This document shows positions 1-6,584 of a stretch of DNA of 15,408 bases, piece after piece (positions within the stretch are counted from its first letter, which is position 1; each line of letters starts with the position of its first letter). This DNA is from Pseudomonadota bacterium. Its GTDB lineage: Bacteria; Pseudomonadota; Alphaproteobacteria; Rhizobiales; Hyphomicrobiaceae. The stretch is taken from positions 1-15,408 of the forward strand of contig JAEYPL010000315.1 of assembly GCA_023410905.1 (NCBI GenBank), given 5' to 3'. The position numbers were made by a program, and so were the translations under genes. The notes under the pieces are model-generated. The model made no database searches. It was given only the letters and a program-made list of their open reading frames with translations, and had not been told where the DNA came from.

Positions 1-336
1 ATATCCTCCGCCCTCGAAGACGCGGGCGCAGCGGTTGTAATCGCGGGGTCCGTCGATGAAGCCCTCTTCCTCGCGGACGGACAAACGTTCGATGGCGCGG
101 TGATTGACTTCACTCTCGGCGATCAGACGGCGCAAAGCCTGTGCGACGTCCTTGTCTCCCGTGGCGTACCAATTGTGATGTACACGGCCTCGAGCGTGGC
201 TCTCGCCGACCCATCCATATCGGTGTTGGCAAAGCCCGCGCCGATTGTGGCGCTTCTCGAATGTGTTGAGCGTGCCATGGAGCGTGCTCGAGCCGACGCC
301 AATCACAGTCTCGAGGAACGCCAGCACGCTGGCTAA
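1..336 (+). CDS. Receiver-domain (CheY-like) protein, 5-prime truncated
   Basis: An open frame runs from the first base of the window to a TAA at 334-336, giving 111 residues; the true start lies outside. The visible part has the layout of a response-regulator receiver: a strand ending in the putative phospho-acceptor Asp (residue 36 of the fragment, in AVIDFTL), a strand ending in the switch Ser/Thr (MYTASS), and the conserved Lys-Pro (LAKPAP) before the last helix. It stops shortly after the receiver fold, so it is either a single-domain regulator or the C-terminal receiver of a larger protein, for example a hybrid kinase. The next gene begins about 53 bases downstream on the same strand. 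The receiver call is firm; which output it serves cannot be read here. Confidence 0.75.
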   Translation: MSSALEDAGAAVVIAGSVDEALFLADGQTFDGAVIDFTLGDQTAQSLCDVLVSRGVPIVMYTASSVALADPSISVLAKPAPIVALLECVERAMERARADANHSLEERQHAG

Positions 337-389
337 CGTTGAGTGCGATGGATGCGCCTCGGACGCTTGGCTGGAAAAGGGACTGGCAC

Positions 390-797
390 ATGGACGGCTT
401 CATCGACCACATTGAAGATGCCACCGAAGACAACAGTCATTTCCGCCGTGTTGTTTACACCGGCGCACATCTTCAGCTCGTCCTAATGTCGATCGCGCCC
501 GGCGAGGATATCGGCGAGGAGGTGCACAAGGACGGCGATCAATTCTTTCGCATTGAAGCGGGCCACGGCATCGTGACAATCGATGGTCGCGAAAGCGAAA
601 TAACTGATGGCGATGGCATCGTGATTCCAGCTGGGGCGCGCCACAACATCAAGAACGCCGGCGAAAAGCCCCTCAAGCTTTATACGATCTACGGCCCGCC
701 GCATCACCGTGACGGATACGTCGCTGGCACGAAGGAACAGGCCGCTAAAGTGCACGAAGAATTCGACGGCAAGACCACAGAGAAACGGATTAACTAA
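390..797 (+). CDS. Cupin-domain protein
   Basis: A small single-domain cupin of 135 residues. Cupin motif 1 is seen as GEDIGEEVHKDGDQFFRIEAG, split here as a Gly, then EVH, DQ and a Glu-x-Gly turn; motif 2 is clear as GDGIVIPAGARHNIKN. The usual HxH of motif 1 is reduced to a single His followed by acidic residues, as in the family of short cupins that begin near 'M-x-GF'. I chose ATG 390 because an AAAGGGA ribosome site lies about 8 bases upstream and the family's conserved N-terminus starts there; the frame is open back to a TTG at 339. The C-terminal PPHHRDG and EEFDGKTTE motifs are family hallmarks. The ligand and metal are unknown. It follows the receiver gene and may be cotranscribed with it. 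Confidence 0.85.
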   Translation: MDGFIDHIEDATEDNSHFRRVVYTGAHLQLVLMSIAPGEDIGEEVHKDGDQFFRIEAGHGIVTIDGRESEITDGDGIVIPAGARHNIKNAGEKPLKLYTIYGPPHHRDGYVAGTKEQAAKVHEEFDGKTTEKRIN

Positions 798-887
798 GAA
801 TCGAACGAAGGGGCTCCTGAGAGAAACCTCGTTCCTCTGTCCGAGTTATCAGCATTGACCGCTGCCCCCCTATAGAGGCGGTCACAC

Positions 888-919
888 GCCCGGCGGGCGT
901 CCCCCCCTGCCCGCCGGGC
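888..919. terminator. GC-rich hairpin between convergent genes
   Basis: An 11-bp perfect inverted repeat (arms 888-898 and 909-919, GCCCGGCGGGC and its complement) with a 10-base pyrimidine-rich loop sits between the cupin gene (ends 797, +) and the amidohydrolase gene (ends 997, -). There is no clear T-run on either side, so it is either a bidirectional terminator of the weak-U type or an RNA-stabilising 3-prime hairpin. The rest of the 199-base gap shows nothing else. Confidence 0.5.
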
Positions 920-996
920 CCATTGTTTCACAGGTTCAACAGCGCGGCCGGCCACCAACCTGAACCAGTCGCGCATGTTGTTTGTCGGATCTTTGC

Positions 997-1506
997 TTAT
1001 TGCCGCGCGCCCACGCGCGGCATCTCCTCCAGCATTAGGCTCAAGGCTTCCGCGAGAACTTGGCCACGCACGCGCCCGGAAGAGGTGCCTTCGATTTTCA
1101 GATGCTGAACGCGTGCTTTACCGCCGCGGCGCTGGACAGCAATGAAAGTAAGGCCAACGGGATTGCCGTCATCGTCCGGCTCCGGGCCGCCTACACAGGT
1201 GACCGCAACGGCCAAAGAAGCCGAAGGGCATCGGTCGAGGGCGCCCTGCACCATGGCGCCGGCCACTTCCGAACTTACGGCGGAGCAAGCGGATAGAACT
1301 CCCGGTGGAATGCCGAGGAGCTCCGCTTTGCAGGTTTTGGCGTAAGTAACGAATCCCCCGAGCAGAACCTCCCCCGCGTGCGGAGTATCCGCGATAAGTG
1401 TGGCGAGCGAGCCGGCGGTGCACGATTCGACCGTGATGATCATGGTGTCTGAGGAGCGCGCGGCTTCCACGACTGAGGCAGCAAGATCTGTGATGGCGAG
1501 GGCCAT
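997..1506 (-). CDS. CinA-family C-terminal amidohydrolase (PncC type)
   Basis: A 169-residue stand-alone CinA C-terminal domain. This family deamidates nicotinamide mononucleotide to nicotinate mononucleotide in pyridine-nucleotide salvage. Family landmarks are the N-terminal VESCTAGSLA (usual ESCTGG), then GGFVTYAKTCKAELLGI, a SAVSSEVAGAM segment (usual GAVSEEVA), a GGPEPDDDGNPVGLTFIAV segment equivalent to the GP-rich active-site loop, and the C-terminal R...GQVLAEALSLM helix. Several family glycines are changed, so activity is likely but not certain. ATG 1506 is chosen over an upstream TTG at 1527 because GCGGAG lies about 5 bases before it. An exact EcfG-type promoter lies at 1667-1643 with a leader of roughly 130 bases, suggesting general-stress control. 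It is oriented away from the DUF883 operon. Confidence 0.85.
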   Translation of the reverse strand: MALAITDLAASVVEAARSSDTMIITVESCTAGSLATLIADTPHAGEVLLGGFVTYAKTCKAELLGIPPGVLSACSAVSSEVAGAMVQGALDRCPSASLAVAVTCVGGPEPDDDGNPVGLTFIAVQRRGGKARVQHLKIEGTSSGRVRGQVLAEALSLMLEEMPRVGARQ

Positions 1507-1642
1507 GACAACTCCGCATCTCTCCAACGCTCGAAAGACGTGACCTCATGGGTAGTGAGACGGAAACCCGGAGCAGGTGACAGTGCTAGATCATCCTGCG
1601 AAGAGGTTTCCAGCTAGTCCCGCTCCGAGTCCGTGCGGCTTT

Positions 1643-1667
1643 AACGACGCAATCAAATCCAAGTTCC
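1643..1667 (-). promoter_or_regulatory. EcfG-type promoter for the CinA-family gene
   Basis: On the - strand the sequence reads GGAAC (1667-1663), 16 bases, then CGTT (1646-1643), an exact match to the alphaproteobacterial general-stress consensus GGAAC-N16/17-CGTT. It points toward the amidohydrolase gene starting at 1506. Use in vivo is inferred. Confidence 0.6.
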
Positions 1668-1715
1668 TTGTTGGGAGCGTTGGCGGGCGACGCAATCGAT
1701 TCTTAGGGCGCGCCC

Positions 1716-1741
1716 GGAAACGAACCGGATGACGGAGCGTT
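1716..1741 (+). promoter_or_regulatory. EcfG-like promoter for the DUF883 membrane operon
   Basis: GGAAAC (1716-1721), 16 bases, CGTT (1738-1741). This is one base away from the general-stress consensus in the -35 element. It would start transcription near 1748, about 28 bases before ATG 1776. It is divergent from the exact promoter at 1643-1667, about 48 bases away. Confidence 0.45.
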
Positions 1742-1775
1742 GCAACTCTAGGCAACCATTACTGGGAATTGAGTC

Positions 1776-2078
1776 ATGGCCACTCACTACCCGCAATCGG
1801 GCATCACATCGGCGAACAAGCCGGCATCGTCCGATGTCAAGGACGAGGACAAGGGGTTGGTAGATAAGGCCTCGGACACCGTCCGCAGCGCGGCCGACCA
1901 AGCCACGCAGCTTGCTGAGCGCGCGATGGAACAAGGTCGCGAGGTGACGGCCATGGCGCAGAAGGCGCCAGGGGCGATGCGGGAGGCCTTTGATACGTCC
2001 TTAAAGCAGCAGCCCATGGCTACGCTGGCCATAGTGGGAGCCTTGGGCTTCCTCCTTGGCGCCCTTTGGAAATCTTAA
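1776..2078 (+). CDS. DUF883/ElaB-YqjD-like membrane-anchored protein
   Basis: A 100-residue protein with a polar, Ala/Asp/Lys-rich N-terminal half, a long amphipathic helical stretch (about residues 26-75, with repeated 'A..A..A' and Gln/Glu-rich spacing as in a coiled coil) and a single C-terminal transmembrane segment (about 82-97, LAIVGALGFLLGALW) ending in a basic tail. This layout is that of the DUF883 family, whose enterobacterial members ElaB and YqjD are inner-membrane proteins associated with stationary phase and ribosomes; that role is family knowledge, not shown here. It leads an operon with two further membrane proteins, the next starting 18 bases after its stop. An EcfG-like promoter lies just upstream, consistent with a stress role. 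Confidence 0.75.
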   Translation: MATHYPQSGITSANKPASSDVKDEDKGLVDKASDTVRSAADQATQLAERAMEQGREVTAMAQKAPGAMREAFDTSLKQQPMATLAIVGALGFLLGALWKS

Positions 2079-2096
2079 GTCGGAAGGCGGGATGCT

Positions 2097-2582
2097 GTGT
2101 TCGGACGCCTCATAAGCTATGCCACATCGGGGTTTACGAACCTCATTGGGAAATACGCAATCAGAGCGTCCGTCGCGATCCCTTTCCTGTTTGCGTTGGC
2201 CTTCGGACTCGCGGGGCTGACGGTCGTTCTCATTGACGCTTACGGCTACCGTGACGCCTACTTCATACTGGCAGGCGGGTTCGTGGCGCTTGGTTTGGTG
2301 GGCGCTGTCGCCGTCTGGCTGAAAGAGCGACATGACGAGCAGGAGAGTACCTCGCTCACCGATGTAGCGGCTCCTATCGCGGCGGCGGCCGTAGAAACCG
2401 GCAAGCAGCTACCGAAAGCCGTTGTGGGAGGTGCGTCGGAAGCGGCAACCAGCTTTCGCGGCCTCGCAGACCTTGCCGCGCGCAACTGGCCCCTTGTCCT
2501 CGCCGCATCCATCGCGATCATCCTGCTCGGCGGAGCCCACGCTGAGAACAAGTATGCGTTCCGCCATCGGTCGCGGTACTGA
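2097..2582 (+). CDS. Holin-superfamily-like membrane protein
   Basis: A 161-residue membrane protein starting with GTG 2097, preceded by a GGAAGG ribosome site about 10 bases upstream. The N-terminal half has two hydrophobic hairpin segments (about 25-48 and 54-74) separated by a short polar turn (DAYGYRD), followed by a charged segment (WLKERHDEQE), an alanine-rich amphipathic region (about 88-115) and a third hydrophobic segment (about 130-146). The paired N-terminal helices resemble the putative actinobacteriophage-holin/phage-holin superfamily proteins that are widespread as non-phage envelope proteins in proteobacteria and often sit beside DUF883 genes. No lysis gene is nearby, so a phage holin role is unlikely. 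Its 3-prime end overlaps the following gene by 29 bases in another frame. Confidence 0.65.
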   Translation: MFGRLISYATSGFTNLIGKYAIRASVAIPFLFALAFGLAGLTVVLIDAYGYRDAYFILAGGFVALGLVGAVAVWLKERHDEQESTSLTDVAAPIAAAAVETGKQLPKAVVGGASEAATSFRGLADLAARNWPLVLAASIAIILLGGAHAENKYAFRHRSRY

Positions 2583-3432
2583 CGCGACAGGACTCTGGTC
2601 CATTCTCAAGCTGGCTGCCAGCGACTGGCTTCGGCATCGTAGCCCCAGATTGGGTGCAGCGCTTGCCTACTACTCGGTGTTTTCGTTGGGCCCGTTGCTG
2701 CTCATCGTGACCGCCATTGCCGGTCTCATCTGGGGTGGGTATGGCGCGCGCGGCTCGATTGTGAGCCAGTTTCGCGCACTGGTCGGCGAGAGCGGCGGGC
2801 AAGCGATCGAAGCGATGCTGCAAGGCGCGTCGTCGTCTGTGGCGGGTGGATGGTCGGCGGTTATCGGCGTGAGCCTGCTGTTGGGGGCGGCCATCGGCGT
2901 TGTCGTCCAACTGAAGGACGCGCTTAACACCATCTTCGAGGTCTCCGAACCTAAGAACGCCGGAGCTTCCTGGTACGCAAAGGTCTACGGAAGTGCGTTC
3001 GCCGGCATTCTGGTGTTGGGCTTCCTGCTTGCCGTCTCCCTCGTCTTGAGTGCGCTACTTGCAGCATTCTCAGAACGCCTGATCGGTTCCACCACGGCGT
3101 CCCTCCTGCTTTCGGCCATAAACTTCGCCGTATCACTTGGTATGCTGACGCTTCTCTTCTCCATGCTGTTCAAATGGCTGCCGGATAAGCAGATGGAATG
3201 GCAGGACGTATGGCTGGGTGGCTTTATCACGGCCTTGATGTTCAACGTCGGCAAGTCGGCCATCGCTTGGTACATCGGCACGCAAGGACTTGAATCGACC
3301 TATGGCGCCGCCGCGTCCGTCGTCGTGCTGCTCATCTGGGTCTATTACTCGTCGCAGATTCTGCTCTTCGGCGCGGAAATCACTCAAGCGTACGCCGCAC
3401 ATCGCCAAGCAGCGGAGGCTCAGAACCCTTAG
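2554..3432 (+). CDS. YihY/BrkB-family inner-membrane protein
   Basis: A 292-residue YihY/virulence-factor-BrkB family protein. The early signature, with SDWLRHRSPRLGAALAYYSVFSLGPLLL, is the family's conserved first amphipathic and first membrane segment. Five further hydrophobic segments follow, with the conserved LKDALNTIFEV turn, the FKWLPD motif and the WLGGFITALMFNVGKSAIAWYI region. The C-terminus has the typical YGAAASVVVLLIWVYYSSQILLFGAEITQAYA helices. I chose ATG 2554 because the frame's upstream extension to 2422 is out of phase with, and encoded inside, the previous gene and lacks family residues. The start overlaps that gene by 29 bases, suggesting translational coupling. Six transmembrane segments are expected. 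Older names such as ribonuclease BN are not supported. Substrate is unknown. Confidence 0.9.
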   Translation: MRSAIGRGTDATGLWSILKLAASDWLRHRSPRLGAALAYYSVFSLGPLLLIVTAIAGLIWGGYGARGSIVSQFRALVGESGGQAIEAMLQGASSSVAGGWSAVIGVSLLLGAAIGVVVQLKDALNTIFEVSEPKNAGASWYAKVYGSAFAGILVLGFLLAVSLVLSALLAAFSERLIGSTTASLLLSAINFAVSLGMLTLLFSMLFKWLPDKQMEWQDVWLGGFITALMFNVGKSAIAWYIGTQGLESTYGAAASVVVLLIWVYYSSQILLFGAEITQAYAAHRQAAEAQNP

Positions 3433-3556
3433 GACGAGAGAGTGAGACCATTGAAGGTGATGGTGTCGTCGTTCCGGCAGATGCGCAGGAATCTCATGAA
3501 GCGTTTCAGGGCACGACGAAGTGGGGACAGCACAAACCGCGTAGCAGTGCTCGTGC

Positions 3557-3766
3557 CTATACCCTACCATTTTCCCTCGTGAGTGAGCGCGCCAATGCGC
3601 GCTGACGCACCTGGTCGAGGCCGCTCTGAGCTTCGCCGAGCGCGCGCGTGGCGTGCGCGAGGTGGATGAGTTCGCCTGTCCGACAGTAGCGAGCAAATTC
3701 GCCCTGCGCGACGGCGAGGCTTAGCTGGAGATCGGCGTATTTAGGCCGAGGATGGTGTGCGCGCAT
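3557..3766 (-). CDS. Possible 69-residue hypothetical protein
   Basis: A short frame on the - strand; I do not recognise the family. ATG 3766 has a good AGAGG ribosome site about 8 bases upstream; an earlier ATG at 3820 lacks one and lies within a hairpin. The product has a basic N-terminus, then a long helical run with Ala/Leu/Gln periodicity (LQLSLAVAQGEFARY, then LAHATRALGEAQSGLDQVRQRALA), so a small helical, possibly oligomeric cytosolic protein is plausible. It follows the glycine-zipper stress gene (stop 3847) on the same strand and could be its operon tail. Small size and lack of a known family keep confidence moderate. The 124 bases between it and the YihY gene, which converges on it, show no other gene or clear terminator. 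Confidence 0.45.
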   Translation of the reverse strand: MRAHHPRPKYADLQLSLAVAQGEFARYCRTGELIHLAHATRALGEAQSGLDQVRQRALARSLTRENGRV

Positions 3767-3810
3767 ATTTGCTGCCTCTATCGTCATGATCGTGCAAACA
3801 AGCCTGTAAC

Positions 3811-3838
3811 TGGCGCTCATCCTGGTGGACGAGCGCCA
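3811..3838 (-). terminator. Hairpin downstream of the glycine-zipper stress gene
   Basis: Inverted repeat TGGCGCTC (3811-3818) and GAGCGCCA (3831-3838) with a 12-base loop, starting 9 bases after the stop codon at 3847. No T-run follows on the - strand, so it may be a partial terminator or mRNA-protecting hairpin rather than a full stop. Confidence 0.4.
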
Positions 3839-3846
3839 GAGTGTCG

Positions 3847-4425
3847 TTATCGGCGTCGGATGCGATCAAGCTCCGCCTGGCTGGGCGTGTAGGGCTCGGC
3901 CGAAGGATCGAACTCGCGCCATCCATCCTGCTCGTACTCGCGACGCCGAACGACGGGATCGATGGGCTCATGCCGCGCAAGAATGCGCTCGATATCGCTT
4001 TCGCTCGCTGTCTCGGTGCGTACTGTGAGCAGAGTGCCGCCACGGCGGACCGCTTCGGAATACACATGGGCGTCAGCCTCCGGCGTACCGGAGTCCATGA
4101 GCGCCCCAATGATGCCGCCCGCCGCCGCTCCAGCTGCAGCGCCCGCCGCCGTTGCTGCAAACCAACCGGCAGCGACGACGGGGCCAAGGCCCGGAATGGC
4201 GAGCAGGCCGAGCCCCGCTAAGAGACCTGCGCCGCCACCAGTGGCCAAACCGAGGCCAATTCCTGTCGATGTTGTCGAGGTCTCAGTGACGTCAGCATAC
4301 TCTTCGCTCACGTACCTATTAGCGACGAGGCTGATGTCGCCGGAGGGAATGCCGGCTACCTCGAGATCACGCACGGCCGCCTCGGCCTGCGCGTAGCTAT
4401 CGTAAACTTTGCTGTAAACGGCCAT
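3847..4425 (-). CDS. YflT-like general stress protein with glycine-zipper segment
   Basis: A 192-residue protein. The N-terminus (about 1-38) has the pattern of YflT/DUF1269-type stress domains: a short strand, a helix with AEAAVRDLEVAGIP, then DISLVAN. Residues about 54-110 form a long Gly/Ala-rich hydrophobic stretch with repeated GxxxG-like spacing, a glycine zipper able to insert in or lie along a membrane. A second helix-strand unit follows (DAHVYSEAVRRGGTLLTVRT, then SESDIERILARHE), repeating the ferredoxin-like half, and the C-terminus is charged. ATG 4425 has AGGAGAG about 6 bases upstream. It lies 10 bases after the EF-hand gene, so the two are one operon under the candidate EcfG promoter at 5017-4993. 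Precise function is unknown; stress association is by family. Confidence 0.7.
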   Translation of the reverse strand: MAVYSKVYDSYAQAEAAVRDLEVAGIPSGDISLVANRYVSEEYADVTETSTTSTGIGLGLATGGGAGLLAGLGLLAIPGLGPVVAAGWFAATAAGAAAGAAAGGIIGALMDSGTPEADAHVYSEAVRRGGTLLTVRTETASESDIERILARHEPIDPVVRRREYEQDGWREFDPSAEPYTPSQAELDRIRRR

Positions 4426-4435
4426 GAGTACTCTC

Positions 4436-4900
4436 CTACTGAGCTACGACGTTTCCTTTGAAGTCGATGGCGATCTTGACCTGGGATCCGCCACGCTTGG
4501 CCGTTCCGCGCCAAATGCCTTTGTCGTCCTTCTGAAGCGCTGACACGTCAGTAAATCCCGCCGCAACTGCGCGATCCTTGGCTTGGCCTTCGGTAAAGCT
4601 GTTGGCGCCTTCAAGTGGCGCGCCTGCTGTCGGCTGAGTCTGCGAGGTGGCAGCGAATACGTCGGCCTTGCACTGTTCCAAAAACGCGGCGCGCTCGATG
4701 CGATCGGCGGCCACCTGCTTATTGGCGGCCCGCATGGCCGCGAAATAACGCCCGCCTTCCGCTTCTGTAAGTACGCCATCCCTGTTGCTGTCGGCGGCTT
4801 CGAAAGTCTTCTGGCATTCGGCGTCGCTGGCTGCGAGCGCAGGCAGCGGCAGGCTCACGAGGCCCGCCAGGCACAGAGCGGTAAGAACTGGTTTTTGCAT
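4436..4900 (-). CDS. Exported EF-hand protein
   Basis: A 154-residue secreted protein. ATG 4900 opens a standard signal peptide (Lys at position 3, hydrophobic core to about 20, cleavage near ALA-AS at 23-24), with AAGGCG about 8-10 bases upstream; an in-frame start at 4924 would only add 8 basic residues. Residues 37-48 form a canonical EF-hand loop (DSNRDGVLTEAE: Asp, Asn, Asp-Gly and final Glu in register), predicting calcium binding in the periplasm. The C-terminal 60 residues (from about SFTEGQAKDRAVAAGF to the GNVVAQ end) resemble the small PepSY/DUF-type alpha-beta modules found on other exported EF-hand proteins in Rhizobiales. It is the first gene of a two- or three-gene operon with the glycine-zipper stress protein. 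The partner is unknown. Confidence 0.75.
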   Translation of the reverse strand: MQKPVLTALCLAGLVSLPLPALAASDAECQKTFEAADSNRDGVLTEAEGGRYFAAMRAANKQVAADRIERAAFLEQCKADVFAATSQTQPTAGAPLEGANSFTEGQAKDRAVAAGFTDVSALQKDDKGIWRGTAKRGGSQVKIAIDFKGNVVAQ

Positions 4901-4935
4901 TGCAGTACGCCTTGCGTTGCGCAAAACCGTCCGGG

Positions 4936-4957
4936 GCGCGCAAGACGTCTTGCGCGC
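4936..4957. promoter_or_regulatory. Perfect 22-bp palindrome upstream of the EF-hand gene
   Basis: Positions 4936-4957 are a perfect, spacer-free inverted repeat centred on GACGTC (arms GCGCGCAAGAC and its complement), 36 bases before ATG 4900. Absence of a loop favours a dimer-binding operator, but if transcription begins near 4986 it would lie in the 5-prime leader and could fold as a hairpin. Confidence 0.5.
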
Positions 4958-4992
4958 TAGGTCAGCTTGCAGTTGGAGAGTTGTGTTGCTTC

Positions 4993-5017
4993 AACAGGAT
5001 TAGGCGCGTTTGGTTCC
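4993..5017 (-). promoter_or_regulatory. EcfG-like promoter for the EF-hand/stress operon
   Basis: On the - strand: GGAAC (5017-5013), 16 bases, TGTT (4996-4993); the -10 differs from CGTT by one base. It faces the EF-hand gene with a leader of about 85 bases. The remainder of the 443-base gap 4901-5343 contains the palindrome at 4936-4957 and the hairpin at 5185-5223, and no gene that I can support. Confidence 0.4.
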
Positions 5018-5184
5018 GGTTTAACGCGCCGATTTCCTCGAGATGGACCGGGGTTTTGGATTGCTCCGCCGAGCGCAGGCGACTAGGCTGTTCCCTGGCG
5101 TCAGATGGGAGGCCTCTCTCGCCTTTAAGAGCGCATAAGCGCCACAACACGAAGCAGCCGGTCGGACTCCTTACCGGTTAGCTC

Positions 5185-5223
5185 CCCACACCCGGCATCG
5201 ACTTGCCACCGGTCGGGTGTGGG
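5185..5223. terminator. Hairpin downstream of the HWE kinase gene
   Basis: A 10-bp perfect stem, CCCACACCCG (5185-5194) with CGGGTGTGGG (5214-5223), and a 19-base loop that may itself pair. It lies 121 bases beyond the kinase stop at 5344. On the + strand it is followed by TTCGCCTCTTGCTT, partly T-rich; on the - strand no T-run follows. Terminator function is possible but not clear. Confidence 0.35.
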
Positions 5224-5343
5224 TTCGCCTCTTGCTTCCACCATCCGCAAGAATTCACATCGGCAGTCTTCAAATATTGCGTCGTCATTCCAGCAACGCC
5301 GGCAACCACCACGCGTCTGCTGTAATCGACATCGTCAAAAGAG

Positions 5344-6405
5344 TTAAAGACGATCTTCCCTAGCCGTGAATGTGACGGTCAGCCGCTCAGGCCCCCATTC
5401 CCGCATGATGGTGCCCCCGAGCTGGCGCTCAACAGTAAGCTGGCTCAGCTTCTCGCCGAATCCAGAGTGAGCGGGAGCGTGAAACGCCTCCTCACATCCG
5501 CCTTCCTCCCAGCATACCGTGAGCAATCCTTCCGTTTTGTCGCACCGGATGCGCACATTGCCAGATTGTCCACGCCAGGCCCCATGCTTGGTCGCGTTCG
5601 TAATGAGTTCATTCACGACAAGAGCGAGCGGTGTGAGTGATCGCGAGCTGATCGGCTCGTCGGCACCTTCAAGCCGAAACCGCTCGTCGCCTTCGCTCAC
5701 GAACGGCGCGACAAGGACCCGAATCAGCGCGTGCAGTGTGGTTGGTTGATCTGGAGCAACTGTCTCAGCTTCGGGATCAACGACGGTTAGACCGTGCGCG
5801 AGCGCCAGTGCCGTCATCCTCTCACCCACCATGGCAGCCAGTTCTGCGGGAGTGGCGGCTTTGGCTGCCAACAGCTTGGTGAGGCTCGATGCAATTGAAA
5901 ACACGTTCTTGATGCGATGCTGCATTTCCTTGAGCAACATGGTTTGCTGCTCACGCGCAGCATGGAGTGCGGTCACATCGCGCGCAATCTTCGACGCACC
6001 GACAACCACGCCCTGCTCGTCGCGTATCGGCGAGACAGTGAGCGATATGTGGAGCAGGGCGCCATCCTTGCGGCGACGAATAGTCTCGTAGTGATCTATG
6101 CGCTCACCCCGACGGATGCGCTCGAGAATCTTGGGTTCTTCGTCGTGCCGATCGGGCGGAATAAGTATTGTTACCGGCTCACCCAGGACCTCGTCGGCCG
6201 AATAGCCGAAAATCTGATCAGCGCCTTTGTTCCAGCTCGTGATGTTGCCATCGAGATCTTTGGTGAGGATGGCATCATGCGAACCCTCCACAATTGCAGC
6301 GAGCTGCTGCCGCGCGCGGTCCATAAGCAACTGTGGCTGTAGCTCAGCGGGTATCGCCGACTTACGCGGTTTTTGTCCGCCGAATTTCCTAGGTGCCTTG
6401 ATCAA
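5344..6405 (-). CDS. PAS-domain HWE/HisKA_2-type sensor histidine kinase
   Basis: A 353-residue soluble kinase without membrane segments. A PAS domain spans about residues 32-148 (AILTKDLDGNITSWNKGADQ, FGYSADEVLG, then DGALLHISLTVSPI and GASKIARDVT). The phospho-acceptor His is H163 in KEMQHRIKN. The N-box is VVNELITNATKHG (about 263-275) and a W-x-E motif occurs at 299-301 (WEE), both typical of HWE-family kinases, though the N-box has Asn where most HWE members have His. The TTG start at 6405 is supported by GGAGGGG about 9 bases upstream; the next in-frame ATG (6324) lacks a ribosome site and would still keep the PAS domain. In alphaproteobacteria such kinases often feed PhyR and the EcfG general-stress cascade; that link is inferred, encouraged by EcfG-like promoters nearby. 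No cognate regulator is adjacent. Confidence 0.88.
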   Translation of the reverse strand: MIKAPRKFGGQKPRKSAIPAELQPQLLMDRARQQLAAIVEGSHDAILTKDLDGNITSWNKGADQIFGYSADEVLGEPVTILIPPDRHDEEPKILERIRRGERIDHYETIRRRKDGALLHISLTVSPIRDEQGVVVGASKIARDVTALHAAREQQTMLLKEMQHRIKNVFSIASSLTKLLAAKAATPAELAAMVGERMTALALAHGLTVVDPEAETVAPDQPTTLHALIRVLVAPFVSEGDERFRLEGADEPISSRSLTPLALVVNELITNATKHGAWRGQSGNVRIRCDKTEGLLTVCWEEGGCEEAFHAPAHSGFGEKLSQLTVERQLGGTIMREWGPERLTVTFTAREDRL

Positions 6406-6584
6406 CGACGTGCCCCTCCGCGTATGCGCGCCTACTCTAGCTTCGTATGAAGAGGTCGCAAGAGGATGGGACCAAAATCCTAGGGCCGCCCATTAACCAT
6501 ACGTCGGCCGGAAGATCTACCCTGCGGGATCCATCCGCGCAGAGCTTGCGTGACAGCTTGATTGTGCGCCTAGAAGCCGCTGAT

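Noticed and set aside
2097..2582. Phage holin and a prophage remnant
   Set aside because: The resemblance is to a broad holin superfamily of envelope proteins; no lysin, integrase or structural phage gene is near, and the gene is embedded in a cellular operon.
3133..3696. A 187-codon - strand frame across the YihY 3-prime end
   Set aside because: It overlaps a well-supported membrane protein in antisense, has a composition rich in Arg, His and Cys with no domain, and lacks a ribosome site.
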